A DNA stretch of 64,000 bases, taken from the NCBI GenBank assembly GCA_964561135.1, contig CAZLOB010000054.1, positions 61,973 through 125,972 of the forward strand, in the 5' to 3' direction. Under the pieces are notes generated by a model that worked only from the letters and a program-made list of their open reading frames with translations, searched no databases and had not been told where the DNA came from. Shown here piece by piece: positions 1-6,710 of this stretch. Each line of letters opens with the position of its first letter. The first letter of the stretch is position 1. The DNA comes from JANXDG01 sp964561135. GTDB taxonomy: Bacteria > Elusimicrobiota > Endomicrobiia > DTEH01. The position numbers and the translations under genes are program-made.

Positions 1-1114
1 CAGATAAATCGTCTATAGAAATATCAATCACTTGTGCTTCTATAGTTACTTGGTATGGTTTAGTATCAAGTTTTTTTATCCATTCTTCTATATAACTTAA
101 ACCTTCTTCGCTTTCAGTTACAATCAGTGAATTAGTCCTTTTATCAACAGTTATTACACCTTTTGTTCTTCCTTCAGCCTTTAGTATTTGATCAAGATGG
201 GCCTTAACATCATCTGCAACTGCATAGTTTAAAGGAAAGATTTTTGTATACATAACTTGCATAGTACGTTCTTGTTCAATAACCTGAGGTGTACCAACAC
301 GGACTATATTGTCAGCAACAATAAGATAAACAAGTTTTGATATTCTTAATATATTCTCAAACGCTTTGTCAAAAGGAACATTTTTTAAACTTATCGTAAT
401 TTTACCTGTCACATCAGGACCATAAATAATATTAACACCAGATTTTACTGCTAACATATGTAAAACATCTTGTATATCAGCATCAACACATTCTAGTGTG
501 ATAGGTGTTTTGGGTAAGACAAACTTTTCTTCTTGTTCTTTTTTTGTTTGTTTAGAAACAGGTTGTCTGATTGTAGCAGATTTTTGCTGTTCTGTTGACA
601 ATGTAGATGATTTTAATTGAGTTGCTGAAACTTGATGATCTACAGCTGTTGTATCATTTTTAACTTCAGTTTCTGCAATTTTTTCTTCATTTACAACTTT
701 TGTTTCTTTAGGAACTTCTGTAACTTGTAATTTAGGTTTCTGTACTAACAAATTTACTGTCAAATTATTGTCATCTATTTTAACTTCATAATTATATTTT
801 TTGTAAATATCCAAAACAACTCTAACGACTTTCTCAGGTTCTGTCTTAAATTGTCTTACACGAACACGTTGTATGTATTCACTTCCTACAGGGATAACTT
901 CTTTATCAAATTTAAGGATACAATTTTTAAAATCGACAACAATACGTGGGGGGTTGTTTAAATAAAACTTGTTATATTCAGGTTTAGCTAAACATATTAC
1001 TGTCACAGAACTTTGATACGGAATTATGTTTGTTAATTCATTAATTTGTTGAGAAAAACAAAAAGATAACAATAATAATAATAAAGAGATTAAAAATATA
1101 AGTCTTTTATTCAT
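1..1114 (-). CDS. pilQ: Type IV pilus secretin PilQ, N-terminal part (cut by left window edge)
   Basis: Outer-membrane secretin through which the type IV pilus (or a related filament) leaves the cell. The 371 complete codons in view start with a signal peptide (LIFLISLLLLLLSFCFS). An AMIN domain follows (RIVVDFKNC near residue 57), which binds peptidoglycan. Next comes a Ser/Thr/Lys/Gln-rich linker (about 150-200), then an STN/secretin N0 domain (VDADIQDVLHMLAVKSGVNI) and an N1 domain with TKIFPLNYAVADDV. The visible part ends in EAQVIDISIDD, the usual entry to the secretin core. The C-terminal barrel lies beyond base 1. The ATG at 1114 has a GGGAGGT ribosome site about 12 bases upstream. It is last in the pilMNOPQ order, which supports the call. 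Confidence 0.93.
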   Translation of the reverse strand, partial: MNKRLIFLISLLLLLLSFCFSQQINELTNIIPYQSSVTVICLAKPEYNKFYLNNPPRIVVDFKNCILKFDKEVIPVGSEYIQRVRVRQFKTEPEKVVRVVLDIYKKYNYEVKIDDNNLTVNLLVQKPKLQVTEVPKETKVVNEEKIAETEVKNDTTAVDHQVSATQLKSSTLSTEQQKSATIRQPVSKQTKKEQEEKFVLPKTPITLECVDADIQDVLHMLAVKSGVNIIYGPDVTGKITISLKNVPFDKAFENILRISKLVYLIVADNIVRVGTPQVIEQERTMQVMYTKIFPLNYAVADDVKAHLDQILKAEGRTKGVITVDKRTNSLIVTESEEGLSYIEEWIKKLDTKPYQVTIEAQVIDISIDDLS

Positions 1115-1144
1115 TTCTTTTACACTACCTCCCTAAAATAATTT

Positions 1145-1648
1145 TTATCTTGAGATTTTAAACTCTTTATACTCATTATTCTCTGTAACTAAAATAACAC
1201 TATATGGTTTTTTTGTTACATCATCAAAAATTATTTTTCCAGAGAAACCTTTAACTAACCTATTTTGTCTATCATAAAGTTTACCATTTACAAGAAGATA
1301 ACTGCCATAAGGACTACTAAACAACGCAATTTTATCTTGTTTATCTATAATAAACCCTTTAAGTTCTAAACTGCCAAGACCCGGTATAACAGCTTCACCA
1401 CTTAAACATAACTTAGCTTTTGCAATTTTCTCTGGTGATAAAGGAACAAACGGATCTCTGTATGACAAACCTTCATAAACATATTTCTCAAATATTGGTG
1501 AACGAACAGTAACAGTGCTTGTTTCAAGAACTTCTTTCTTAACAGAAGGTTGTTTTTGTGTAGTAGCTAGTGGTTGTTTTTTCCCACAACAAGCTAATAT
1601 TATTGCTAATAATAAAAGCTGTAATTTTATATACATATTTGGTTTCAT
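1145..1648 (-). CDS. pilP: Type IV pilus assembly lipoprotein PilP
   Basis: Inner-membrane-anchored periplasmic lipoprotein linking the PilMNO platform to the PilQ secretin. I chose the ATG at 1648 (167 aa). It overlaps the pilO stop as ATGA and places the hydrophobic stretch and lipobox-like ILAC/C at the N-terminus. An ORF start 27 bases further upstream would add nine residues before the signal. A low-complexity linker follows the lipid anchor. Then comes the PilP signature SYRDPFVPL and a small beta domain (LELKGFIIDKQDKIALF, GSYLLVNGKLY). The sequence is divergent, so the call rests on the RDPF motif, the lipoprotein signal, the size and the position between pilO and pilQ. Confidence 0.85.
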   Translation of the reverse strand: MKPNMYIKLQLLLLAIILACCGKKQPLATTQKQPSVKKEVLETSTVTVRSPIFEKYVYEGLSYRDPFVPLSPEKIAKAKLCLSGEAVIPGLGSLELKGFIIDKQDKIALFSSPYGSYLLVNGKLYDRQNRLVKGFSGKIIFDDVTKKPYSVILVTENNEYKEFKISR

Positions 1649-2184
1649 TTTAAAGTGAAAGCTACTAAAGCACAATTACCTGATACATTTAAACTTGTTT
1701 GTGTTGACGGAGTATAATTTATCTGTAAACTTAACACAGCAAAAATTCGTTTCCCTTGAACAAGAGAAGCAAAAAATTGTGCTAAATTATGATAATTTGT
1801 TACAAAATTTATTGTAAAAGGTATTTCGTTAAACTCTTTTGGTGAAGTATCTATAGCGCCTGGAACTATATTAGAAATTTTTATATTATAATATTCCGCC
1901 TCTTTACTCATAATTTTTATAAGTTCAGGAATGTTAGGCGAAGTTGGTAACCTTTGTTTCAATTCTTCGAGTAGATGTTGTAACATCTGTGTTTCTTGTT
2001 TTAGTTGAGGGAGTTGTTCTTGCAACATCTTTGCTTCTTCTAACCTTTTAGCTTCTTTACTTATAATTTGATTAATTTCAACAATTTTTTTTCTTATTGG
2101 AGATAACAATAAACTAAAATAGATAAAAATAAACACAATAAAACTTGCCACCACTATCAAAAGTGTCTGCTGTTCTTTCTTCAT
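1645..2184 (-). CDS. pilO: Type IV pilus assembly protein PilO
   Basis: Bitopic inner-membrane protein that pairs with PilN to form the alignment subcomplex. In 179 aa it shows a short cytoplasmic start, one transmembrane helix (about 9-28, LLIVVASFIVFIFIYFSLLL), a coiled coil (about 35-80) and a ferredoxin-like periplasmic domain with the PilO-type segment NIKISNIVPGAIDTSPKEFNEIPF. It starts 6 bases after the pilN stop, and its own stop overlaps the pilP start as ATGA, so the two are probably translationally coupled. Sequence identity to well-studied PilO is low, as is usual in this family. Operon order is strong support. Confidence 0.88.
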   Translation of the reverse strand: MKKEQQTLLIVVASFIVFIFIYFSLLLSPIRKKIVEINQIISKEAKRLEEAKMLQEQLPQLKQETQMLQHLLEELKQRLPTSPNIPELIKIMSKEAEYYNIKISNIVPGAIDTSPKEFNEIPFTINFVTNYHNLAQFFASLVQGKRIFAVLSLQINYTPSTQTSLNVSGNCALVAFTLK

Positions 2185-2190
2185 AAAATT

Positions 2191-2763
2191 TTACTTGACA
2201 ACATACTTAAAATCAACAGTAAAATTGTGTAGTTCGTATTTATCTTGTTGTGAAATACTTATCTGTCCTAAACGAACATTTTGAAATTTATCAGAATTTT
2301 CTAAGTTTGATAAAAAATCTGCAATAGAAAATTTGTCATAAGAAGAACATGTAAGCTTTACATCTAAAGAAGACATCATATTAGTTGTTGCATCTCTAAT
2401 AGCATTTGTATTCATATTTTTTAACCATACCCCTTCCGGCAAAATTTTCACAAGGTCTAACATAAATTTTGGATAAACAAGACCACAACTCAAAAGTCGT
2501 TCAATAAGTTGTTTCTTAGCTTCTAATTCAGCTTTATTTTTTTTAAGTTGCTCAACTTCTTTTACTATTGGCTCCAAATTTTTAATTTCTCTCTGAATAT
2601 TTAAAAGTTGAGAATTTAAACTCATTAATGTTATAACTTGCGAAATATAAATCGCAACCAAAATTATACAAACCATAGAAACAGCTACAATGACTAAAGA
2701 TAACAACTCTTTAAATTTTTGTCTTTGAATAATTTCTTTTGGTAAAAGATTAATATTAACCAT
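2191..2763 (-). CDS. pilN: Type IV pilus assembly protein PilN
   Basis: Inner-membrane partner of PilM and PilO. It opens with MVNINLLPKE, the diagnostic PilN N-terminal motif that docks into the groove of cytoplasmic PilM. A transmembrane helix (about 20-43) follows, then a coiled coil (about 50-90) and a periplasmic ferredoxin-like domain (LVKILPEGVWLKNMNTN). The length of 190 aa is normal for the family. The start codon lies within the last codons of pilM (8-base overlap), so translation is likely coupled. Confidence 0.93.
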   Translation of the reverse strand: MVNINLLPKEIIQRQKFKELLSLVIVAVSMVCIILVAIYISQVITLMSLNSQLLNIQREIKNLEPIVKEVEQLKKNKAELEAKKQLIERLLSCGLVYPKFMLDLVKILPEGVWLKNMNTNAIRDATTNMMSSLDVKLTCSSYDKFSIADFLSNLENSDKFQNVRLGQISISQQDKYELHNFTVDFKYVVK

Positions 2764-3859
2764 TTTGATACCCTTTAATTGCTAACCCTACTGCTACTGT
2801 GAAAAGAGGTCTTAATTCTACAGGTACATTATCTGAATTAGCTATTTTTCTGAATGGATCAACTATCTCTACTTCTTCCATTTTAAATTCTAAAGAAAAA
2901 TATAAAGATAGATTTTTTATAACACATCCACCACCGGATAAAAATATTTTAGATATAGGTTTTTGTTCACCTTTTTGAAAATAATAAAAATCAATCAGTT
3001 TATGTAATTCAGTAGAAAATTCTTTTAATAAAACAACTAAATCCTTTGAAATACTAAGTTCAATTTTTTTGTCCAAAGAAAGATATTCCTCTTTTTTTTC
3101 ATCCGTCAATATTAACCCATCATTTTTAAAATAACTTATGATTTCTTCTATATTCATTTCTCTAAGCTTTTTTATCTCGTTAAGAATAAAAAACATTCCT
3201 AAAGGTAAATCACGGCATGTTTTTACAACACCGTTTTCCAATATAGCAATATTTGTTATATTCGCACCAATATTTATTACACAAACATTTTCATTTTCTA
3301 TCTCGTAATTATATCTTAGTGCACGTTCAATTGCAAAAATATCAACATCAATATATCTAGGAGTAAGCTTACATTGTGATAAAATATCAATATGTCTATC
3401 AATAAATTCTTTTTTCGCAGCAACAATCATAACTTCGTTTTTCCGTACACCTTCTTCCAAAACTTCTCCTAATATATCAAAACTTAAATACACTTCCTTT
3501 ATAGGGAAAGGTATATATGGTTCTGCTTCAATTGTGATAGATTTGGAAAGTTCTTCTTTGGTCATCAATGGTACTTTTATAGGACGAACAATAACAGATG
3601 TGCCTGAAACAGAACTTACAGTTTTTTTAGGTAAGCTTTTATTTTTTTGAAAAATATCTTTCAATATCTCCACAACAACAGGATTTCTATTTTCAGCTAA
3701 TGTTTCTAAAGAAACAATTTCGTCAGGCAATTGTCTTATTTGCCAATCACGAAGAGAGAAACTTTTTTGTCCTACAGGAGTCAAATATACAAGTTTAATA
3801 TTTTTTGAGCCAATATCTAACCCAACATATTTTTTGCTTTTTAAAAAATTTAATTCCAT
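2756..3859 (-). CDS. pilM: Type IV pilus assembly ATPase-fold protein PilM
   Basis: Actin-like (FtsA/MreB fold) cytoplasmic protein that binds nucleotide and recruits PilN. At 367 aa it has the phosphate-1 loop YVGLDIGSKNIKLVYL near residue 12, the family block VRPIKVPLMTKEELSKSITIEAEPYIPFP, a second phosphate region (VCVINIGANITNIAILENG) and an adenosine-type motif (ISKIFLSGGGCVIKNL). It is first of the pil genes and starts 34 bases downstream of the rnpB 3' end on the same strand. No separate strong promoter is obvious in that short gap, so read-through from upstream is likely. Confidence 0.93.
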   Translation of the reverse strand: MELNFLKSKKYVGLDIGSKNIKLVYLTPVGQKSFSLRDWQIRQLPDEIVSLETLAENRNPVVVEILKDIFQKNKSLPKKTVSSVSGTSVIVRPIKVPLMTKEELSKSITIEAEPYIPFPIKEVYLSFDILGEVLEEGVRKNEVMIVAAKKEFIDRHIDILSQCKLTPRYIDVDIFAIERALRYNYEIENENVCVINIGANITNIAILENGVVKTCRDLPLGMFFILNEIKKLREMNIEEIISYFKNDGLILTDEKKEEYLSLDKKIELSISKDLVVLLKEFSTELHKLIDFYYFQKGEQKPISKIFLSGGGCVIKNLSLYFSLEFKMEEVEIVDPFRKIANSDNVPVELRPLFTVAVGLAIKGYQNG

Positions 3860-3893
3860 AAAAATTAATATCTTTTAAAAATTTTTTTTAACT

Positions 3894-4311
3894 ACAACAA
3901 GAGACAGAATGTAAGCCAGCTTCTGTATCCCGCACTCAATAATATGTGTTGAGTGCGGGATGGGTATCATTCGTCTACTGCGACCCACCCAAAGTTCGGT
4001 CTTGCTTCCTGCAAGGGTTTAGCCGTTTCACCCTCCCCTTTGCCTAAAAAGGCTTATAGGGAGACTATTCCAAAGAGTATCCTCTTTGGAATCCCCAAGA
4101 GTTACCTCTTGGAGCGTCTCTGTTCGCACCTCTATCCCGTCAAAGAACGGGATGGTTGGTTTCCTATAAGAATCCCGATAAGTTCGGGACGTCTTATAGT
4201 CACCAACTGCATTTTTTTCTTAAGACATTACTGTCTTAAGAAGGAAGGCTGGACTTTCCTCCCCTTTCATTAACGAAAGAGGCGATACCCTTTCATTCTG
4301 TCTCTTGTTGT
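3894..4311 (-). ncRNA. rnpB: RNase P RNA (M1 RNA)
   Basis: Catalytic RNA that trims tRNA 5' leaders. Read on the minus strand it shows the conserved GAGGAAAGTCC (complement at 4251-4261), GGGTGAAACGGCTAAACCC, GCAAGACCGAAC, AGACGAATGAT and the 3' core AGAAGCTGGCTTA. The ends pair perfectly over 18 bp as helix P1 (4294-4311 with 3894-3911). Other perfect hairpins support a folded RNA: arms ATCCCGCACTCAA/TTGAGTGCGGGAT (3928-3962), ATTCCAAAGAG/CTCTTTGGAAT, CCAAGAG/CTCTTGG and TTCTTAAGACA/TGTCTTAAGAA. The 5' P1 strand lies inside the end of the upstream coding sequence. About 418 nt is a normal size. Exact mature ends are inferred from P1. Confidence 0.96.
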
Positions 4312-5036
4312 AAATCTTCTTCAATATATAAAATTCGTGAACAAGAAGAACAAAGAACAAATTCTTCGTATTTACGGATATCATTTATTTCTTGCTCTGT
4401 TAAACGCATATTACAAACACTACAGTTATACCCATCCGGAGTTGATACCACAGCAGACATCACACTGTTTCTATTACTATGCACACGTTCATAAATCGAA
4501 ACATACTTATCATCAATTTGTTGAGCAAAATCACTACGTTGTTTTCTTTTTTCTTCAAGCAGCGTTTCCAACTCTTGTTTTCTAAGATTAAGTTGTTCTA
4601 TAGTTTGTTTAATCTTTGCTTGTTCAATAGAAAAATTTTTTTCAACTTCTGAAATATGTTTTTTTAAAAAATCTTGTTTTTCTATTAATTCAAGGATTTC
4701 TGTCTCAACTGTATCTTTTTGCTGATTTAACCTTTCTATTTCATTAAGCAATGCACGATATTGTTCGTTTGTTTTTACAGTATTTAACTCTTGAGTATGT
4801 TTTTTTATTTGTTCTTCGATAGTTTGAAGATCTAATTCTTTATTTTTTAACTGAATTTGTAAACGTTTGATCTCTTCTTTTTCTTTTTCAACTTCTTGCT
4901 GTTTCTGCAATTGCAAATCTTGTTGTTTTTGTATCTCAATGGGAATAGAGTCAATTTCTTCTTCTAAAAACTGTATTTCTTCATCATATTTTTGTAAAGT
5001 CACTAATTTTTTTATTATTTGTTTAAGTTTAGCCAT
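4293..5036 (-). CDS. C4-type zinc-ribbon coiled-coil protein (COG1579/DUF164 family)
   Basis: Protein of a widespread family of unknown exact function; members have been suggested to act with nucleic acids. Residues 1-195 form a long charged coiled coil. The C-terminus is a zinc ribbon with CSVC near 206 and CSSC near 230, separated by RLTEQEINDIRKYEEFVL, the typical family segment. I use the ATG at 5036 (247 aa); an upstream TTG at 5054 would add six residues. The start overlaps the end of rpe by 8 bases. The last six codons and stop form the 5' strand of RNase P helix P1, an unusual gene/RNA overlap. Confidence 0.85.
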   Translation of the reverse strand: MAKLKQIIKKLVTLQKYDEEIQFLEEEIDSIPIEIQKQQDLQLQKQQEVEKEKEEIKRLQIQLKNKELDLQTIEEQIKKHTQELNTVKTNEQYRALLNEIERLNQQKDTVETEILELIEKQDFLKKHISEVEKNFSIEQAKIKQTIEQLNLRKQELETLLEEKRKQRSDFAQQIDDKYVSIYERVHSNRNSVMSAVVSTPDGYNCSVCNMRLTEQEINDIRKYEEFVLCSSCSRILYIEEDLQQETE

Positions 5037-5757
5037 GTTTTTTATTCTTATCAAATTTTAATCTTTTTGTCAATAAATAAAAATTTTTTGCTTTTTTAAC
5101 AAAATTTTTGTTTCCAAAAATAGCATTACCTACAACTGGTAATTCACAACCTAAGTCAATTATATTAACAATATTTTCTTCATTTATCCCCCCATCACAT
5201 GAAATTAAAAAATCAAACTTTCTTTTTTTTCGTATTTCTGCCAATTTTTCAACTTTAGATAAACATCTGGACAAAATTTTTTGTCCACCAAAACCTGGTT
5301 CAACTGTCATTACCAATATTAAATCTAAAATACTCAAATAAGGTTCTAATCTTTTAACACTTGTTTTAGGTTTTATTGAAATACCACAAAAAACATCGTG
5401 TTTTTTAACATCATAAATTAATCTTTCAATCTTGTTTTCTTTAACCGCTTCATAATGAAAAACAATTAAATTTGCTCCTGCGTCTATATACCACATATAT
5501 GTTGTATCAGGATTGTTTACCATCAAATGAACATCAAAAAAACATTTTGTATGCTCTCTTAGTAACTTTATAATAGGAGGACCAAAAGTTAAATTAGGTA
5601 CAAAATTGCCATCCATAACATCTAAATGTAAAACTGTAAACCCTACTTCCTCGATTTTTTTAACTACTTCTTTTAAGTTTGTAAAATCACTATTTAGTAT
5701 TGAAACAGAAATTTTTGGCAATGGTGAAAGTACTTCTTTTAAAGTTTTATTTTTCAT
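5029..5757 (-). CDS. rpe: Ribulose-phosphate 3-epimerase
   Basis: Interconverts ribulose 5-phosphate and xylulose 5-phosphate in the pentose phosphate pathway; cytosolic TIM barrel. Visible motifs: ISVSILNSDF at strand 1, the metal/catalytic HLDVMDGNFVPNLTFGP, DVHLMV, EPGFGGQ (phosphate and loop region) and SCDGGIN with the second catalytic Asp. The ATG at 5757 gives 242 aa, slightly longer than the usual 220 because of an N-terminal extension of about 14 residues. The start overlaps the 3' end of the upstream PASTA gene, and the stop overlaps the zinc-ribbon gene start. Confidence 0.96.
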   Translation of the reverse strand: MKNKTLKEVLSPLPKISVSILNSDFTNLKEVVKKIEEVGFTVLHLDVMDGNFVPNLTFGPPIIKLLREHTKCFFDVHLMVNNPDTTYMWYIDAGANLIVFHYEAVKENKIERLIYDVKKHDVFCGISIKPKTSVKRLEPYLSILDLILVMTVEPGFGGQKILSRCLSKVEKLAEIRKKRKFDFLISCDGGINEENIVNIIDLGCELPVVGNAIFGNKNFVKKAKNFYLLTKRLKFDKNKKHG

Positions 5758-6709
5758 CAATTAATACTCCATCTACAAAAATTCTTATTCGTGAATTTTT
5801 CTTCGGAGGGACATAAAGTTGGATTTTTTGTTTTGGTAGTGTTGGTTTATTATACAAAATACTTTCCCCATCTGAACTAATCTGCACTATTTTTACGTTC
5901 TTTGGTGTATCACCAAAAAATGGTAACTCATATTCAAAGTTATAAAATACTTCTCCTTGCGTTACATCCTTAACCTTAGCTACTACAACTTCTATAGCTG
6001 TTGTATCATTTACAACCTCATCCGGTTGTGGTAATTGAGAAATAACTTTGCCATCATCATATCCTTCAACAACTTCTTCCTTAATTTTCAATATAAAAGA
6101 ATACCTTTCTGCCCATTCATATACTTCATTTATATGTTTACCTTTAAAATCTGGCATAAGTATTATATCTTCTTGAGGAGGACCTAATGATACAACTATA
6201 TCAACACCTGTATTCTTATCGACTATCTCACCTTCTTTTGGTTGTTGCTGGATTACTTTATTTTTTTCGAATCTCAATGAATAACGATATGTTACAGTTC
6301 CAACGAACAACGAATACTGTCTTAACAAAACCTCTGCTTTACGACGATCTTCTCCAACAATATTTGGTACAAAAACCTTTTCTCCACCACGACTTAAAAT
6401 AACATTTATTGATCGTCCTTCCCGAACAACCATTCCTGCTTGTGGTTGTTGTACTACAACTGTACCAGCAGGATAGTTTGGGTTGTAAACTTCATCTATT
6501 TTCTTAAGACTCAAATTTAATTTTGACACCACATCTAGCGCTTCATACAAAGACTTATTAACAATGTTAGGAACGATTACTTCTCTTTTTGAATGAACAA
6601 TTTTACCTGTTATATGATATAAAAGTACAATCACAATACAAAAAAATATTATTATGCAAAAAAATATTAACCACAACAAAAGATTTTTTATTTTTTTATT
6701 TTTTGACAT
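5747..6709 (-). CDS. Membrane-anchored PASTA-repeat protein
   Basis: PASTA domains bind peptidoglycan stems or beta-lactam-like ligands and usually sit on Ser/Thr kinases or penicillin-binding proteins. Here neither partner domain is present. From the ATG at 6709 (320 aa, one base after the upstream stop) the order is: basic cytoplasmic tail, transmembrane helix (about 12-33), PASTA 1 (VIVPNIVNKSLYEAL), PASTA 2 (KVFVPNIVGEDRRKAE), PASTA 3 (ILMPDFKGKHINEVYEW) and a beta-rich C-terminal region (about 245-320) with IYVDGVL-like strands. Each PASTA unit ends with the usual QPxxGxxV-type turn and V-valine strand. Probable role: a cell-wall sensor or anchor. Partner unknown. Confidence 0.85.
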   Translation of the reverse strand: MSKNKKIKNLLLWLIFFCIIIFFCIVIVLLYHITGKIVHSKREVIVPNIVNKSLYEALDVVSKLNLSLKKIDEVYNPNYPAGTVVVQQPQAGMVVREGRSINVILSRGGEKVFVPNIVGEDRRKAEVLLRQYSLFVGTVTYRYSLRFEKNKVIQQQPKEGEIVDKNTGVDIVVSLGPPQEDIILMPDFKGKHINEVYEWAERYSFILKIKEEVVEGYDDGKVISQLPQPDEVVNDTTAIEVVVAKVKDVTQGEVFYNFEYELPFFGDTPKNVKIVQISSDGESILYNKPTLPKQKIQLYVPPKKNSRIRIFVDGVLIDEK

Positions 6710-6710
6710 A

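Noticed and set aside
3953..4273. 106-residue open frame on the plus strand
   Set aside because: It is antisense to the RNase P RNA; conserved rnpB motifs and helices explain this stretch.
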